The position numbers and the translations under genes are program-made. The notes under the pieces are model-generated. The model searched no databases, was not told the origin of the DNA, and worked only from the letters and a program-made list of their open reading frames with translations. A stretch of 64,000 nt of DNA from Nothophaeocryptopus gaeumannii (Eukaryota > Ascomycota > Dothideomycetes > Mycosphaerellales > Mycosphaerellaceae): assembly GCA_031771865.1 (NCBI GenBank), contig JASISA010000027.1:3224001-3288000 (forward strand). Reading direction: 5' to 3'. Of the stretch, positions 21,497 to 33,001 are shown one piece after another. The stretch's first letter is position 1. Each line of letters begins with the position of its first letter.

Positions 21497-22320
21497 GTTT
21501 CCGATCGGCGCGTGTTGCGAGGTATGCGACTGGACTGAACGACCACCAGCCGTCCTGCGCCTTCCACTGGGGGCGTGCGATGGGTCCCACCCAGCAGGCG
21601 GCGCGGTGAGAACGCGGGAGGGAATACGGCAGATAAATCTAGCACCTCATCGCCGTAGAGGCGCTGCTACGTGTGTCTGCTCTCTGCTCAGCATGGGAGT
21701 GGGGAGTCGGTACGTCAAGCAGCGATACGAGTGTAGCTCGCTGCCCATGAATGCATGCAACTGCAACCGTGTTTGGAAGGCACAGGCACATGCCTCGCGA
21801 ATCTTGACGGCCTTTGGCGAATCTAGGTGCAGTGCAGAGGGCGCGCCGGGCGGACATGGCGACGGCCCGAACCCTATCTAGCCGAGCCTTGTCAGTTGGA
21901 GTTGGAGCACATGCACTTGCAATTGCACTCCACCATCGCGCCTTCCTACTTCTCACCCATGAGCGTCGTGTCCACGCACCGAACATAAGATGGCCTGGCT
22001 TTGTCGCCTCTTCCCGATGCTTCCCACAACTGCCCACAATGCGTCGCCTGCAGCTTTCGTTGCTCCAGTGATCACGCGATGCGGACGTGGGTGTCGTCGT
22101 GAAGTAGAAACACTTGGAAGACTGGAGCTTTGTGGATGGAGAGATAGATACAGTCGCGGGTAAGGCTGTAAGGACCTCACTCGTCGTTTCCTTTGCTTCT
22201 TCTCGTCTCTCCACTGCCCCATCTCACGCACACGCACACGCACACGCACACGCACATACACATACACATGCACTTGCACTTGCACCTGCAGCTACACACT
22301 TGCAGACTGCTCGGCCGGCC
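21497..22320. promoter_or_regulatory. Divergent promoter region, RSC9 / Rec114-like gene
   Basis: 824 bp between start codons. The last 100 bases before the plus-strand ATG hold a CA-type microsatellite, listed separately. The rest shows no coding motif. Confidence 0.45.
22225..22300 (+). repeat. CACGCA/CACATA/CACTTG microsatellite
   Basis: Runs of CACACG units grade into CATACA and then CACTTG units just before the ATG at 22321, probably in the 5' UTR. Confidence 0.85.
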
Positions 22321-24323
22321 ATGGAGCGCGCATTCAGCGTGTCGGCGCAGGTCGATCTCTGCCTGCCCGTGCTCAGGCTGTCCCGTGCGTGTGGCGCGTC
22401 GCCGGACAAGGACAAGAACCTCGTTTGGGACCACGTCGAGTCCTCGGACTTGTTCGTGGTCGTGAAAGGAGACGTGCAGGGCCGTGGCGAGCTGGTCCTG
22501 AGGATCGTGCAGGGCACCAGAACCCTGGTCCGTCCATCGCCTGCCCTGCCCATCGCCCACCCACTGCCCAGCTGTGCTAATGATCACACAGGAAAGTATC
22601 AACGTATCGGACCACGTCGACGAGACGCTTCACGTGCGAGCAGCGGCGGAGCGCTCTGGTGCCCACGCTAGTATCGAGCACTTGCCCATCTTCGGCATCA
22701 CGAAAGAAGCTTTGCTGGCGATCAGATATCGCCCCAGGGCTGACCCAGTATGTGAGTACGCTGTTCACGCCCAGACAGTCAGCTGAGAAAGACGACAGCA
22801 TCACTTCACGCGACTGCAATTGCGTCTGCCAGACGTCGCGCAATGCCGACAAGTGGTCGATATTCTCCGGATGCGCGGTATGGTGTTTCAAGAGCAGCGT
22901 CCCGGAACTGCACGGCCGAGCACTGCCAACAACCGCCCATCTTCTGCATCTTTGGACCATGGTCCTCAGTCGAGCGCTTATTATGTCCGTCAGAATCCGA
23001 ATCTGTCGCGTCCGAGTCCATTCGACGTGCCGCACATGGCCGCCGGTAGCCTGTCTGATCGTCATCTGACGAATGCTCAACGTCCCTTTGCGCAAAGAGG
23101 TGCCGACCCTGTGACGACGACTGAACCTCGCAAACAATTCGGGGAGCCGCCTGCTACAAGTTTTCCGAGCAGTGCTAGCATCGAGCCGCAGCAGGTCATG
23201 CCATCATCAACCACAACGGCTCAACTATACAAGTCTCACCCTGCGGCGAATATGCTGGCGCTGCCCATTGAAGTGGGTGCCAGACAGAATCTTGTGTCAG
23301 ATTCGCGTTTCGACGCTTCTGAGTCTTCTGATAGCACATCAGCTCAGACAGACGCGAGTAGCACAGTCCATGTCGCCTCGATGACGACCGCTGTTCATCA
23401 CTCAACATCACCTTTTGGAAGTTCAAACGCCATTCGATCTTCCATCTCCTCGCCTGCGTCTTCTGATATGATCGAAGCGCGACCTGTCACTGGGCTCTCT
23501 TCATCAGGAACCATGGCCGTACCGGAAACGCTGGAGCACGAGATGCCCCCGATACGCGAGCTGCCATTCAAGCGCCCTGACAGTCGTAAGGGCGATAGGC
23601 CCACAACTGGCTCCCGTTCAGGCGTCTCAGGTCTTGCTAAAGCACCTTCCCGGAATGACAGCCGTGCAAAGGAACAAGTTGCGACTGCAACGCGACCTGG
23701 CGATGCCAATTCGAGTAGCCCGTCACTTACTTCCCCCGAGGACAAAATCATGAGGACAGCTATAGACGCTGCGCTAACGAATCGTACGCAGACTGGTCAA
23801 GGCGATGCGAGCATCGGTAGTGCTACGATTGGGCACTCATTACCAATCGAGAAGATGCAACCCATGCGCCATGGGCTACACGGTAGAGAGTCGCTTCTCG
23901 AGCGAGACACCAACCATGGAGCGATGCCTCGCACAAACAGCTTGATGGATGCACCCCACGAGATTGAATCACCCCCGTCGATAGCAAAAGTTCAGCCCAG
24001 GACGATTTCTCAAACACGGCCGAAAGCGCCGAAACTAAGCGGCAATGATATAGAACGCGCTTACGCGGCCATTTCGTCCCCCAAGCGATCGTCAGAGGAT
24101 GCTACTCTGGAACAATATAGCTTTCAATCGTTCCATGACAGGCAAGTCGTCCTCGAGCAGTATATGTACGTTCTCTCCTAGGTGAAGGTCTTCTGCTTGT
24201 CGGAGAAAGTTACTAACCCTGAAACCCGTGCGAAACAGGGTGGACAATCTCGAGAATCCGGCCTTTACAACCCTCTGCGAAGATGTCGAAAACTGCTGGC
24301 GGAGAATTGCGCTTGGCCTTTGA
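22321..24323 (+). CDS. Candidate Rec114-like meiotic recombination protein
   Basis: Four-exon gene of about 597 residues: 22321-22506 (or 22527), 22592-22747, 22799-24165 and 24239-24323. The first three exons encode a beta-rich module (DLFVVVKGDVQGRGELVLR, ESINVSDHVDETLHVRAAAE, EALLAIRYRPRADP, HFTRLQLRLPDVAQCRQVVD) reminiscent of the PH-like fold of Rec114/Rec7. A long Ser/Pro-rich disordered centre follows, and the very end is a compact helix (FTTLCEDVENCWRRIALGL), as in Rec114, whose C-terminal helix binds Mei4. If correct, it promotes Spo11 double-strand breaks in meiosis. The first donor is unresolved: GTGCAG at 22507 or GTCCGT at 22528, both in frame. I am sure of the gene, less so of the family; another PH-like protein is possible. 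Confidence 0.5.
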
Positions 24324-24431
24324 ATGAGAGATAGCAGATGACTGAAATTTTGGTGAAACGATGTCCCGGGCGCATCATTTGGGCATGGAGGAGTTTGCGC
24401 AATTTCTCTGATGTGGAGTGAAATCTTAGCT

Positions 24432-25333
24432 CTAAGACAATGTAATGCGATTTGCTTCAAACTGGTCGACGCTCTTCGCGGAGACACTCGGGCTGGGCAG
24501 CTCGTTGACAGAATCGTCTATGCTCTGCTCCTCAATCTGTTCCACTTGGCGGTGCGAGATGCCTATGGCGCCTCCCGGATGATTGCGATGGAAAATGTCC
24601 TTGGTCTTTTCGATTTGATCATGTAGCTGATCCGCGACTGTTAGGGCGAGCATGTCTGCAATGGCCAATGCTACGGTTGTCGATGTCGTGGGGGCTTTTA
24701 CCTAGGGACAGTCAGCTCGGGTCTAATTGTCGAACGTGCTCTATGGTCATGACATACCCCAAATGTTGACTCCTCGCTCGCGTGTATGGGAGCTGGGAGA
24801 AGGACGCCACCTTCTCTTTGGCTCAAAAGTGGACAGTCTCTCGGATCCATATGAGAACTGATGGCGATGATCGTCACCTCTGTAGGGAGATGCGGCAGAA
24901 TGTTGAGCAGCTCCGGTGTCTTCCCGGAAAATGAAACAAACACCAACACATCCTGAGTCTTGACGTCTCCAAGATCCCCATGGACGGCTTCGCATCCGTG
25001 CAGGAAGCTGGCGCTGATGGAGACGCTCTTGGCGGTGGCAGTCAGCTTCATCCCAATATAGGCAGATTTCCCAACCGCGCAGACGACAAGTTTGCCACCA
25101 TTTCTTTGCGCTCTGAGAATTGCGTCGACTGCTGCTTCTAAGCCAGTCCTAGCCTTCTCGTCGTTCTGGTATAAGTCGGCCACATTCGCCAGCGCCTGGG
25201 CCTCCACGCGGAGAATGTCGACGGCTCGATCCAACAGCGTGCTCCTGTTGCCATCCTGCTGTACCGCTTCACCGGGCGATAACGACGGCGTCATCAGCCC
25301 AGAAACACGTTGCCTTTTCGCTGGCCTCTCCAT
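24432..25333 (-). CDS. SIS-domain sugar-phosphate isomerase (KpsF/GutQ-like)
   Basis: Sugar isomerase (SIS) domain protein of 281 residues, related to arabinose-5-phosphate isomerases; the natural substrate in fungi is unclear. Exons are 25333-24758 and 24701-24432 with a 56-bp intron (GTATGT to CCTAG). Recognisable parts in order: GGKLVVCAVGKSAYIGMKL (sugar-phosphate loop), SISASFLHGCEAVHGDLG, VLVFVSFSGKTPELLN (the SxSGxTxE SIS signature), IIAISSHMDPRDCPL, and after the junction VKAPTTSTTVALAIADML. Bacterial KpsF-type enzymes carry two CBS domains after SIS; here there is only a short 50-residue tail, so CBS domains are absent. The start is the first ATG (MERPAKRQRVSG), just after an open upstream stretch lacking ATG. 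Confidence 0.85.
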
Positions 25334-26406
25334 CGCACCACAAAGTTCTGAGTTGTGTGGCAATTCCTTCTTCTTGTAAGCCGCCAGGAGACTCTGTCCG
25401 AGACGCGACACTTATCAAACAGCACGAGTGTAGGAGTAGAGAGCCCGAAGCTGCCACAACCTCAAGGTGGAGTTGGTTACGAATCTGTTACATATAGCTT
25501 AGACGTCGTTGCCCGATCGACTTTCCGGTAAATACACCCCGGTCCGAGACAAATACATTATCAAGGAACCTAAACAACACATTACTACCAGGAACCCGAA
25601 CAGGGTGACCCGGTCGTATCGTAGTCTGATCCGATCTCCGCGACAGCGCGATCAAGATTGGACAACGTGCTCGTCATAGATTATGTGAGACGATGTTGTT
25701 ATCAGAAACAGGGCTGCGCGGATTCCGAGATGGAGCTGGATCAAGCTGGATCAAGCTAGCAAAGCACGCAAGCACGGTGGTGAAGCGAACGAAGCGAACA
25801 TCTGCGGTCCGAGGCGTCTGCCGTGCTTGGCAAGCACCCCCGCCAAGCTGGCCCCGATCGGGACAACTCAAGCTTCATAGCGGGCGGGAGGCGAGAAGCC
25901 GGACGTCGATTCCTCTCTCACACCGGGCGACATGCGCTGCCTCCGCCACCACCGCCACCACCGCTACCCTTCATCCTCCTCGCCGCTCTGCAGAACGATG
26001 CGCTTGCTCCAGCCGGGCAGCGCGCCTGCCTAGAGGACGTCCGCTCCTGTGAACATGCAGGCACTGTCTTCACGGGGAATTCGTCCAAGCCCGTGACACA
26101 TGCGCACTTACATGTGCCTCTTCGAAAACCGGGAGCATTCCAAAGCACATGCGTTCGTTGATCGCCATGGCAATGCCTTCCCCCAGTTCGGTGCGTTCTT
26201 GCCTGAATAGCAGTACATGTGCCACTACCACTGCTCTGCTGCTCTCTGCGCCCACGCCCCCCGCTGCAGTACATACTCCTTCACGCAGCCGCAGCCGCCC
26301 TTGAGTACCGTTCCGCTCATTTCTAGCCACGCAGACACCACCACTACCATCTGCAGAATCCACCGCCCCGCCCGCGGCCTCTTCCCCAACCAAGGCCAAG
26401 GCCAGG
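25334..26406. promoter_or_regulatory. Divergent promoter region, SIS gene / PIN-like gene
   Basis: About 1.07 kb between start codons with no supported exon. It contains a direct repeat GCTGGATCAA at 25734-25757, GAAGCGAAC doublets near 25782, and a GCCACCACC tract near 25945. Confidence 0.45.
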
Positions 26407-27863
26407 ATGCGCTCTCGACAGCGCCCCGCCTCTCAACATGTCGTTTTACCTGTTCCTGCTCGTCCACCGACTGCCCGTCCCGCGCGCAAGATCTTCAATT
26501 GCATCGTCGACGATTCGGCCCTCGTTGCCGGAGTGAAGAAGAGCACTCGGAACGGCATTCGGCAATGGGTTAAGAACGGCCAGATTCGACTGTTTGTGCC
26601 TCTTCAAGGTACGTGGTCGACTCAAATTGAGTCGCCATTCCTATGAAATACATACACTGATTGCCGCTAGCTTTGGAGGAGCTGAATCGCCAGAGGAACG
26701 GCAAGAGTCGTCACGCCGAAGACATTCGTGAAACCCTGCTCTGGCTCGACGAGGCTACATCTAAATTTCCAGACACCGTAACGCTACAGGGCGCCGACGA
26801 GACATACGAGAAATGGACCCAGGTTGAGCAATATGCTGTGCCCCGCACGCTGTTCTCAGAGAACAACCACGAGCTCGAGCTCGACCTGGTTGATTTTAAT
26901 GAACCGCCACCCGCGACAGCAGCTAAGCCGGTCGAACCCGACGAACGGCAGAAGCGGTCATTGAGCTCAAATGCGACTGACGCAAGTCCTTCGCTTTCTC
27001 CGTCATCTTTACGAAGCGTGCGCTCCAGCATGAGCCCCGTATCTCCTCCGACGAGCCCAGCAAAAGCAGCCGCATCGCCCAGCAGAGCCATTTCGTCCGT
27101 GGCGGCTTCCGGAAACCGACCGCCGTCTTCGAGCGCTGGCGTCCCTCGATCGCTGCAGCCGCTGTTCAGCTACATTTTGTGGCGCATCCACCAGGAGCTC
27201 GACCCAATTGCAGCTTTAGAATCCTTCATTTTCCTATGCAACGATGCTCGGAAGGTTGGCTTCGCCAAGGGTTTTGATATCAAGGCCAAGAGGCTGGAGC
27301 AATTGCGCGAGGCCATCAGCAGGGAAGATCGCGACCACAAGAACCGACAAGTTATGCTCAATCGAGAAAACCAACCAACTACTGCCCATGTCACGGATCA
27401 CAAGGTCGAAGGATTCGACGGCCAGACAGAGGCCTTGGCAGCTGGGGCTCGCGGCGGTCTGAACACAAGTTCGGCATCCTCTTCCGTGGTTCCAACATCG
27501 CAGCCTAGCATGATGGATCCAAATGCGTTCGAGCGCACTCCGCGGCCTCAACTTGCTCCAAATGCAGAAAAGCTTGGCGACGCTCCAGCCTCTCCACGTG
27601 TGTATGCTGCTCCAGCACATCGAGGCTCTCCTTGGGTTACCAGTGCCCTACCGTTCGCGCCACGCGGAATCACACGCGGACGAGGACATTTCCGCGGCAC
27701 CGGCCGTGGTCGAGGAGGGCTGCAGAATCCTGGACGTGGCGTTTCAAGCTATGATAACGGCATCTTGGAAGAGACTGCCGGCGCCGGTGGCCAGATCGAT
27801 CCCGGCAGCTTCGCCAGGCCAGAGGCACCTCGCAGTCAGAGGAAGCTGTGGGTGCCCATGTGA
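26407..27863 (+). CDS. PIN-like domain protein with RG-rich tail
   Basis: Two exons, 26407-26608 and 26671-27863 (62-bp intron GTACGT to GCTAG), about 464 residues. Residues 25-150 look like a PIN nuclease-type domain: IFNCIVDDSALVAGV gives the first acidic residue, then GIRQWVKNGQIRLFVPLQ and ALEELNRQRNGKSRHAED, and TVTLQGADETYEKW. PIN domains often cleave RNA; activity here is unproven. After a Ser/Pro linker there is a helical section (LFSYILWRIHQELDPIAALESF) and then an RG-rich stretch (GITRGRGHFRGTGRGRGG) that usually binds RNA, and the conserved-looking end RKLWVPM. The start is the first ATG in frame. Alternative: an mRNA-decay or telomere-associated EST1-like factor, since the PIN part resembles those. 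Confidence 0.75.
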
Positions 27864-28413
27864 CGTGTGTTGACCACCGCATGAGCGGCAGTCATCATAT
27901 GCTCTACAGCTGCAAAAGCGATTGTACATTTCAATACCACGTGCGAACGGCCCTCATCCACAGCGCATGGGCAGTGCAATAATCGAGATTGCACACGTTT
28001 CGCCAAGCGGATGCATCGGACGCGACGCGAAACAAGAGACGACGAAAGGAGCGAGTGCGTCAGCTGCGAGGTCAATGTCCTCAGGCATACAGTCAGATGT
28101 CGAAGGGAACACTCTTCAATGTAGCTGGGAAGGCGAAAGTGGGAAAACTTAAGATTGCTTTTGCTGGGTGCAGGTACTTGATTCGGTTTGCAGGTCGTCA
28201 TGAAAGGCCAGTCAGAAAAGGGTGTTTGATGTAAAGGTGGCTCATCATCCTACCGTCCTTCCGTCGCTTGAGGCTTGATCCTCTCCTGCGGACACATGCA
28301 CTTTGACGGGCTGATGCTAGCCCATTTCCAGGAACACCTTAATATGATCTTTGCATATTCATCCTGTTTCTGTGCCTTGGCTAGACTCTATCGCCTCTCG
28401 ACTATTCTGGATG
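27864..28413. other. Convergent intergenic region, PIN-like gene / xylulokinase
   Basis: 550 bp holding the two 3' UTRs; short open frames here have no recognisable motif. Confidence 0.4.
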
Positions 28414-30248
28414 TCAGGCGTTTGCTTCCAGTACCAGCCTCTCCATCTTATCAAAGCCCTTGACTGCTTCTCCGTATCTCTCAAAAATGCCAGGGGTATA
28501 GCCATCCGCAACGCGCTTGACAAAGCTCGATTCGTCCCATCGACTGCCAATCAGATCTTCAAAGGTGTGGCCAGCGGCCCGTTCACAACCCCAGACTGCT
28601 TTATAGGCTGCTCCTAACGCGCATGCGTTACCGCCTATGTCTAGCTTGAAGACTCCTTCGACGGAACCGAGTACTTCGCCACAAATCTTAGCAATTGCCA
28701 GATTGGCGGAGCCTCCACCTACGAGATATACACGTCTCGGCTGCGGTGGAAGTTTGCGTCCCGTTTTGGGCTCGATCTCTGGTTTGACGAGGTTCTGGGA
28801 TCGGAGGCGGAGGGAGAGCATCTGCGATTCAATGATGTTGCGGGCATCATCAGGGATGGGATCCGAAGAGATCTCGCTCAGAGCTTCGGTTTTGGAGTTA
28901 TAGGAGTATCGCCGTTGACAAGAGGGTAGGTTCGGGACGATCTCTGGTCTTGGAAAGTACAGACCCATTCGCATTTCGTCGCAGTCCGACTTTTGGGACA
29001 TGGCAGGCGTTGAGAGTGAAGTCGAAGTGAAGGCGTCCCAGCTGCCGGACTTGTCGAGCTGATCTCGAACTTGTTCGCGCGCGAGACCACCGTTCTTATA
29101 GCATAGCATAAACATGTAGAGACCAGGAGTTGTCGGATGATTCATGAAGTGATAGGCTGGGTCGGGCAGATACTCGGGTGTGCTCATCAAGAATGTTGTG
29201 CTCGTTCCCAGTGAGACCATGGCGTCTGAAGCGCGTAGCGGAAGTGCGAGAATCGTCGAAGGATTATCGCCGGTGCAAGGAATGACTTGACAGTCGGATG
29301 CAAATCCGTAGCAGCCGACGAAGTACTTGCTAATAGTGCCAAACGCCGCACCGCCATCTTCTGGGACGTCACCGAGCTTCCTTTTCAGTTCGTTGACCCC
29401 TTCTTTGCCTCCTGCAGCTAGCTCGAGGAGACCGTCGTGCCAAGCTCCTTTATTTATGTCCCACAGATTCATGCCCGTCACATCGCTGATGTCAAGGGGG
29501 GCGACCCTCCCAAGTAGAACTGAGGCCAGGAACGACGAGACCAGTGATATTCTTGCCGTCTGCTGATAGTGCGATGGGTACTTTGAACGGTATCTCAGGA
29601 TCTGGGGCCCGCTGAATCGATGATGTGCCTTGCTGCCAGTGATGCTGGCCAATGTCTTTGGGTCACCAGGACAGGCATCAAACGCATCACATTGTTGCTG
29701 GGTGCTAGCATCCTGCCAGTTTGGGCTCATGGGATGTGCGAAAGCGCCGGGTACAAGCTGCGAGTTCAATGGCTTGCTCGCGTCCAGATCCGCAAGCATG
29801 TTCTCGGCGTCCTTCGACCAGAAGACGGTGCCATGCTGCATCCCAGCTCCAGAAACGCCCTTGATGCGACTGAAGTCAACGCCGGATTCTTTAAGTCGGT
29901 TCAAGACTAGGTCCAGTGCCTCAAGCCACATTGCCGGCGGTGCAAAGACCTCGCCCTCCGACGGATTGGTGAGGACGCCCTTGTCGATACCATACTTTTG
30001 CTTCAGGTCGGCGTCGAAATCGGTTTTGGACTCGTGGATGAGCTTGAGATTGGTGTCCACAACAATGGCTAGAACACGTCAGCTGCGACGTCAGGTGTCA
30101 ATACTCGTCGATGCTCAATGTTGCAAGCAGCGCACCCTTCAGCTGTTGCGTTGAAAGATCAAAGCCCTGCAGGAGAGTCAGTGGCCTTCTGCGGTGTAGG
30201 AGTAACGTCCTGCAGGCGTACCATGTACAGCGGGGCGTCGGTCGACAT
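28414..30248 (-). CDS. XKS1: D-xylulose kinase (FGGY family)
   Basis: Phosphorylates D-xylulose to xylulose-5-phosphate with ATP, feeding pentoses into the pentose phosphate pathway in the cytosol. Exons are 30248-30222, 30166-30136 and 30068-28414, about 570 residues; introns 55 and 67 bp. The first two exons are tiny and rebuild MSTDAPLYMGFDLSTQQLKA, the nucleotide-binding start of FGGY kinases. Further signatures: GVSGAGMQHGTVFW, FSGPQILRYRSKYP, DISDVTGMNLWDI, VSLGTSTTFLMS and VYLVGGGSANLAIAKI (the second ATP-binding motif), followed by NACALGAAYKAVWG. Length agrees with fungal xylulokinases. The gene is divergent from CDC14. In the related aspergilli it is called xkiA. Confidence 0.95.
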
Positions 30249-30747
30249 GTCTTGTGGCTGTGAATTTGCACAAGAGCAAGAGAACATGCACTCCGCCGTT
30301 CATGTATGTGTAGTAGTGTCCGACCTCACTTGCCCAGACCGGCTGAATGCGGGTAATGTTACAAGCTCGCTTTTCACGTGCCAAGCTTTTGACCTCGCTA
30401 GGCGTCGACGAGCACCACAAGCACGGAGAAACTATTCGCCATCGTGTACTGCAGGTGATGACGCAGTACGATACGTTACTCAACGGACCGGCGGTCGCAA
30501 CGTTGGGCTGTAAAAGACCTTGTCATAGTAGAGGCACGGAGGGGAGGGGAGGGGAGGGCAGGGCATAGCATACATTTTGTGGCCTCAGGCGATCGGTTGC
30601 CCAGGCAACACAGAGTCTATTTGGCTGTCCAGCACGTGCCAGCACTAGCCTACAGACCGCTAGCTGCATATCATTGCGGATTACCTTCGCGTCTCGTTGC
30701 TCGCCGAATCCAGCAGCGACCTACCCTTCGGCGCACAAGACACAGGC
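30249..30747. promoter_or_regulatory. Divergent promoter region, xylulokinase / CDC14
   Basis: 499 bp between start codons. It carries a G-rich tract (30538-30563, listed separately). No exon seen. Confidence 0.5.
30538..30563 (+). repeat. G-run tract, putative G-quadruplex motif
   Basis: Five plus-strand runs of three or four G (GGGGAGGGGAGGGGAGGGCAGGG-like order, single or two-base loops) lie about 185-210 bases upstream of the CDC14 start codon. Four runs with short loops satisfy the usual G-quadruplex pattern. Confidence 0.7.
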
Positions 30748-31686
30748 ATGGAGTCACTACTCTCGCTCTCCTTCGACAACATATCTTCGCGAGACAGCCA
30801 GAAAATACGCAAAGGTCTACGGCAAATCGAAGGTCTGCTCGCGCAAATCTGTCTGTTCCGGCCCGCCTCCCGATCACCGCACAAGAGAAAGTCGTCGGCG
30901 CTGTCGGACGAAGGCAGAGGCAGAGCGAAACAGCTGGGCGAGTTGAAGCAGGATGCAGCATTCAGAGAGTTCTTCAGATTGCAAGAGGGCTTTCAATGGA
31001 ATGGTGAGAGAGCAGGCGAGCTTGCATGCTGCGGGAGGCACTGACAACAAACAGTTACCTCGCGGCTCGTACAGACCTTGGAGACTCTCATGGGCATGGG
31101 TAATCCGTCTGAAACCGACCTCCTCATTCTCGCTGCCCTCGAGCTATTGCAAGGCATCCTCATGCTCCACCCGCCCTCGAGATGCCTTTTCAGCCGCGAA
31201 TCGCACATGAACCTCCTGCTCGATCTTCTGGACTCGTTGAACCCCCCAAAAGTTCAATCGCAGACTTTACTCATCCTCGTCGCTGCTCTGCTGGGCCAGC
31301 CACAGAATACTCGCACTTTCGAAGCCATCGACGGTCTGCTCACTGTCACGTCTCTTTTCAAATCCCGAGCGACCACAAAGGACGTCAAGATGCGGTCGCT
31401 GGAGTTCCTGTACTTCTATCTCATGCCCGAAGCGCCAGTTGCTCCATCGACACATGCTAGTGCGCCAAACACAGCCGTTATTGGAAGAGCGCAGGACAGA
31501 CCAGTCTTGGGAGCACATTCACGCACACACTCGGGCGACGCAATGGAAATTGACCAAGAGCTGCAAGACAGGGACATTCGGGATACAGAGGATAAACAGG
31601 CAATTTTGGGAAATTACATTTTTGACGTTGAAGACCTTGTAAAAGACTTAGAGGAGAGTAGGCCGTTTATGACTACCTCCGCGTAG
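30748..31686 (+). CDS. CDC14: Cell division control protein 14 (SIN component)
   Basis: Orthologue of fission yeast Cdc14, the non-phosphatase partner of Sid1 kinase in the septation initiation network, acting at the spindle pole body. It is unrelated to the Cdc14 phosphatase. Exons are 30748-31003 and 31055-31686 (51-bp intron GTGAGA to ACAG), about 295 residues. The protein is all-helical: MESLLSLSFDNISSRD, KIRKGLRQIEGLLAQICL, DLLILAALELLQGILMLHP and QTLLILVAALLGQPQNTR form an ARM-like core, followed by SLEFLYFYLMPEAP. The extreme end GNYIFDVEDLVKDLEES is family-typical. The junction FQWN-VTSRLVQ restores continuous homology-like sequence. Start is the first ATG in frame. Confidence 0.9.
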
Positions 31687-33001
31687 TGATCTCTCGGTCT
31701 GTTGGTTGCTCAAGACGTGTCGTTATCTGGTGGCATGGCGTTGGATTCCTTGAAGATACCAGCATTGCACAGGCGTTGCAGGCTTTGGGAGCCTTTGGAT
31801 ACCTGATGCTTTTGGGCTTGGGTCAGGGTGCTCGGACTATCCGAGACGGCGTTCCTTTTATTCATTTGTTACAGTGTGGAAGTTGCTTTTTGAGCAGAGA
31901 CAAGTCCGATGTTTGGCGACTGTGGCCATGGCTAGAGCGTTCAGATGGGAAAGGGCCTGAACTGTATCTGAGGGGGCAGTCTGCGCTCTTCGCTCTGCTC
32001 GACATGATATTGTATGAGCTTGAATGTCGAATATTGGGGAACACTTGGACGCACTTGGGACAGACACCTGGATACATCAGTACAACGAGTTCATTCAGAT
32101 CTTGCCATCAAATCTTGCCATCAAATCTTGCCAAGTCTCCTGCACATACTCTTCTCCACATGCTTGAGCCTCTTGCTCGCCAGTTGCCATCGCAGCAGAT
32201 GGTCGGAAGCGCCAGGGCGGTGCATTGACGTCCTGCTGCCAAGTCGAAGGCTTCAACTCATTCTCGCCGTCGGTTCTTGGTGGCAAGACATACACTGCCG
32301 GACGCGACAATTAGGAAGGTCGTAGAGACAGAGACATCACAAGTAAGCTAAGCAGAGTAGCTCTGTCCGCTGAGCAAAAGCCACAGATGCCGTGGCAAAG
32401 TCGGAGCAATGGCCACGCTCACGCGGCCTTGATACGCAAGACGTACCTGTGCTCTCAGCAGACGGGATTGCTTCACAGCAGCAAGGGGAGCATGGGCGAT
32501 GAGGCGGAGCACAGGTCTCAGTAGTGGTGAGAACAGGGGTGCGGCGGGGCGCGGCGTCGTTGTCCGTCTGTGCATTCCCGCCAATAATGTAGAATGGTAT
32601 CTACTGGTCCACAGGGCCTGGTCGCTGAGGCAGTCAAGCAGTGTGGCAGTGCCGGCCGGCCAGAGTACAACCAAGAAATGCGCGACCAAGTCGGACGGGC
32701 ACGCACTCCACACCGCACAGACGCTTCATAGGCCATAGGCGTGGGCATAGGCATAGTCGTATGTAGAGGCAAAGGCACATGTACAGTAGGCATAGGCACA
32801 GCAAAAAACGCCGCGACTAGTCTAGGAAACACATGGATGATAGCCCAACCCAAGCCTTCCAGTTTGCCGCCACACGCCCACTGCCACCCCCAGATTCATC
32901 ATCCCCTTCAACACGGCCATCATCCTCAAAAGCCGTTGCAGTTGCACTCTGCCTGCCTGCTAGCTTGCCTCACTACAGAACACCAACAATCCCACTCCGT
33001 A
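31687..33001 (+). other. Intergenic region, CDC14 to calcipressin
   Basis: 1.3 kb with no supported gene. Open frames of up to 180 codons on the plus strand just after the CDC14 stop show no recognisable motif. It includes a 13-bp tandem repeat (32099-32134) and a CATAGG-rich patch near 32722-32800. The calcipressin promoter must lie here. Confidence 0.4.
32099..32134 (+). repeat. 13-bp tandem repeat
   Basis: Nearly three copies of the unit ATCTTGCCATCAA in tandem; the last copy is incomplete. It lies in noncoding DNA. Confidence 0.75.

Noticed and set aside
31686..32228. 180-codon plus-strand open frame right after CDC14
   Set aside because: No ATG start, no recognisable motif, and it contains the 13-bp repeat; likely 3' noncoding.
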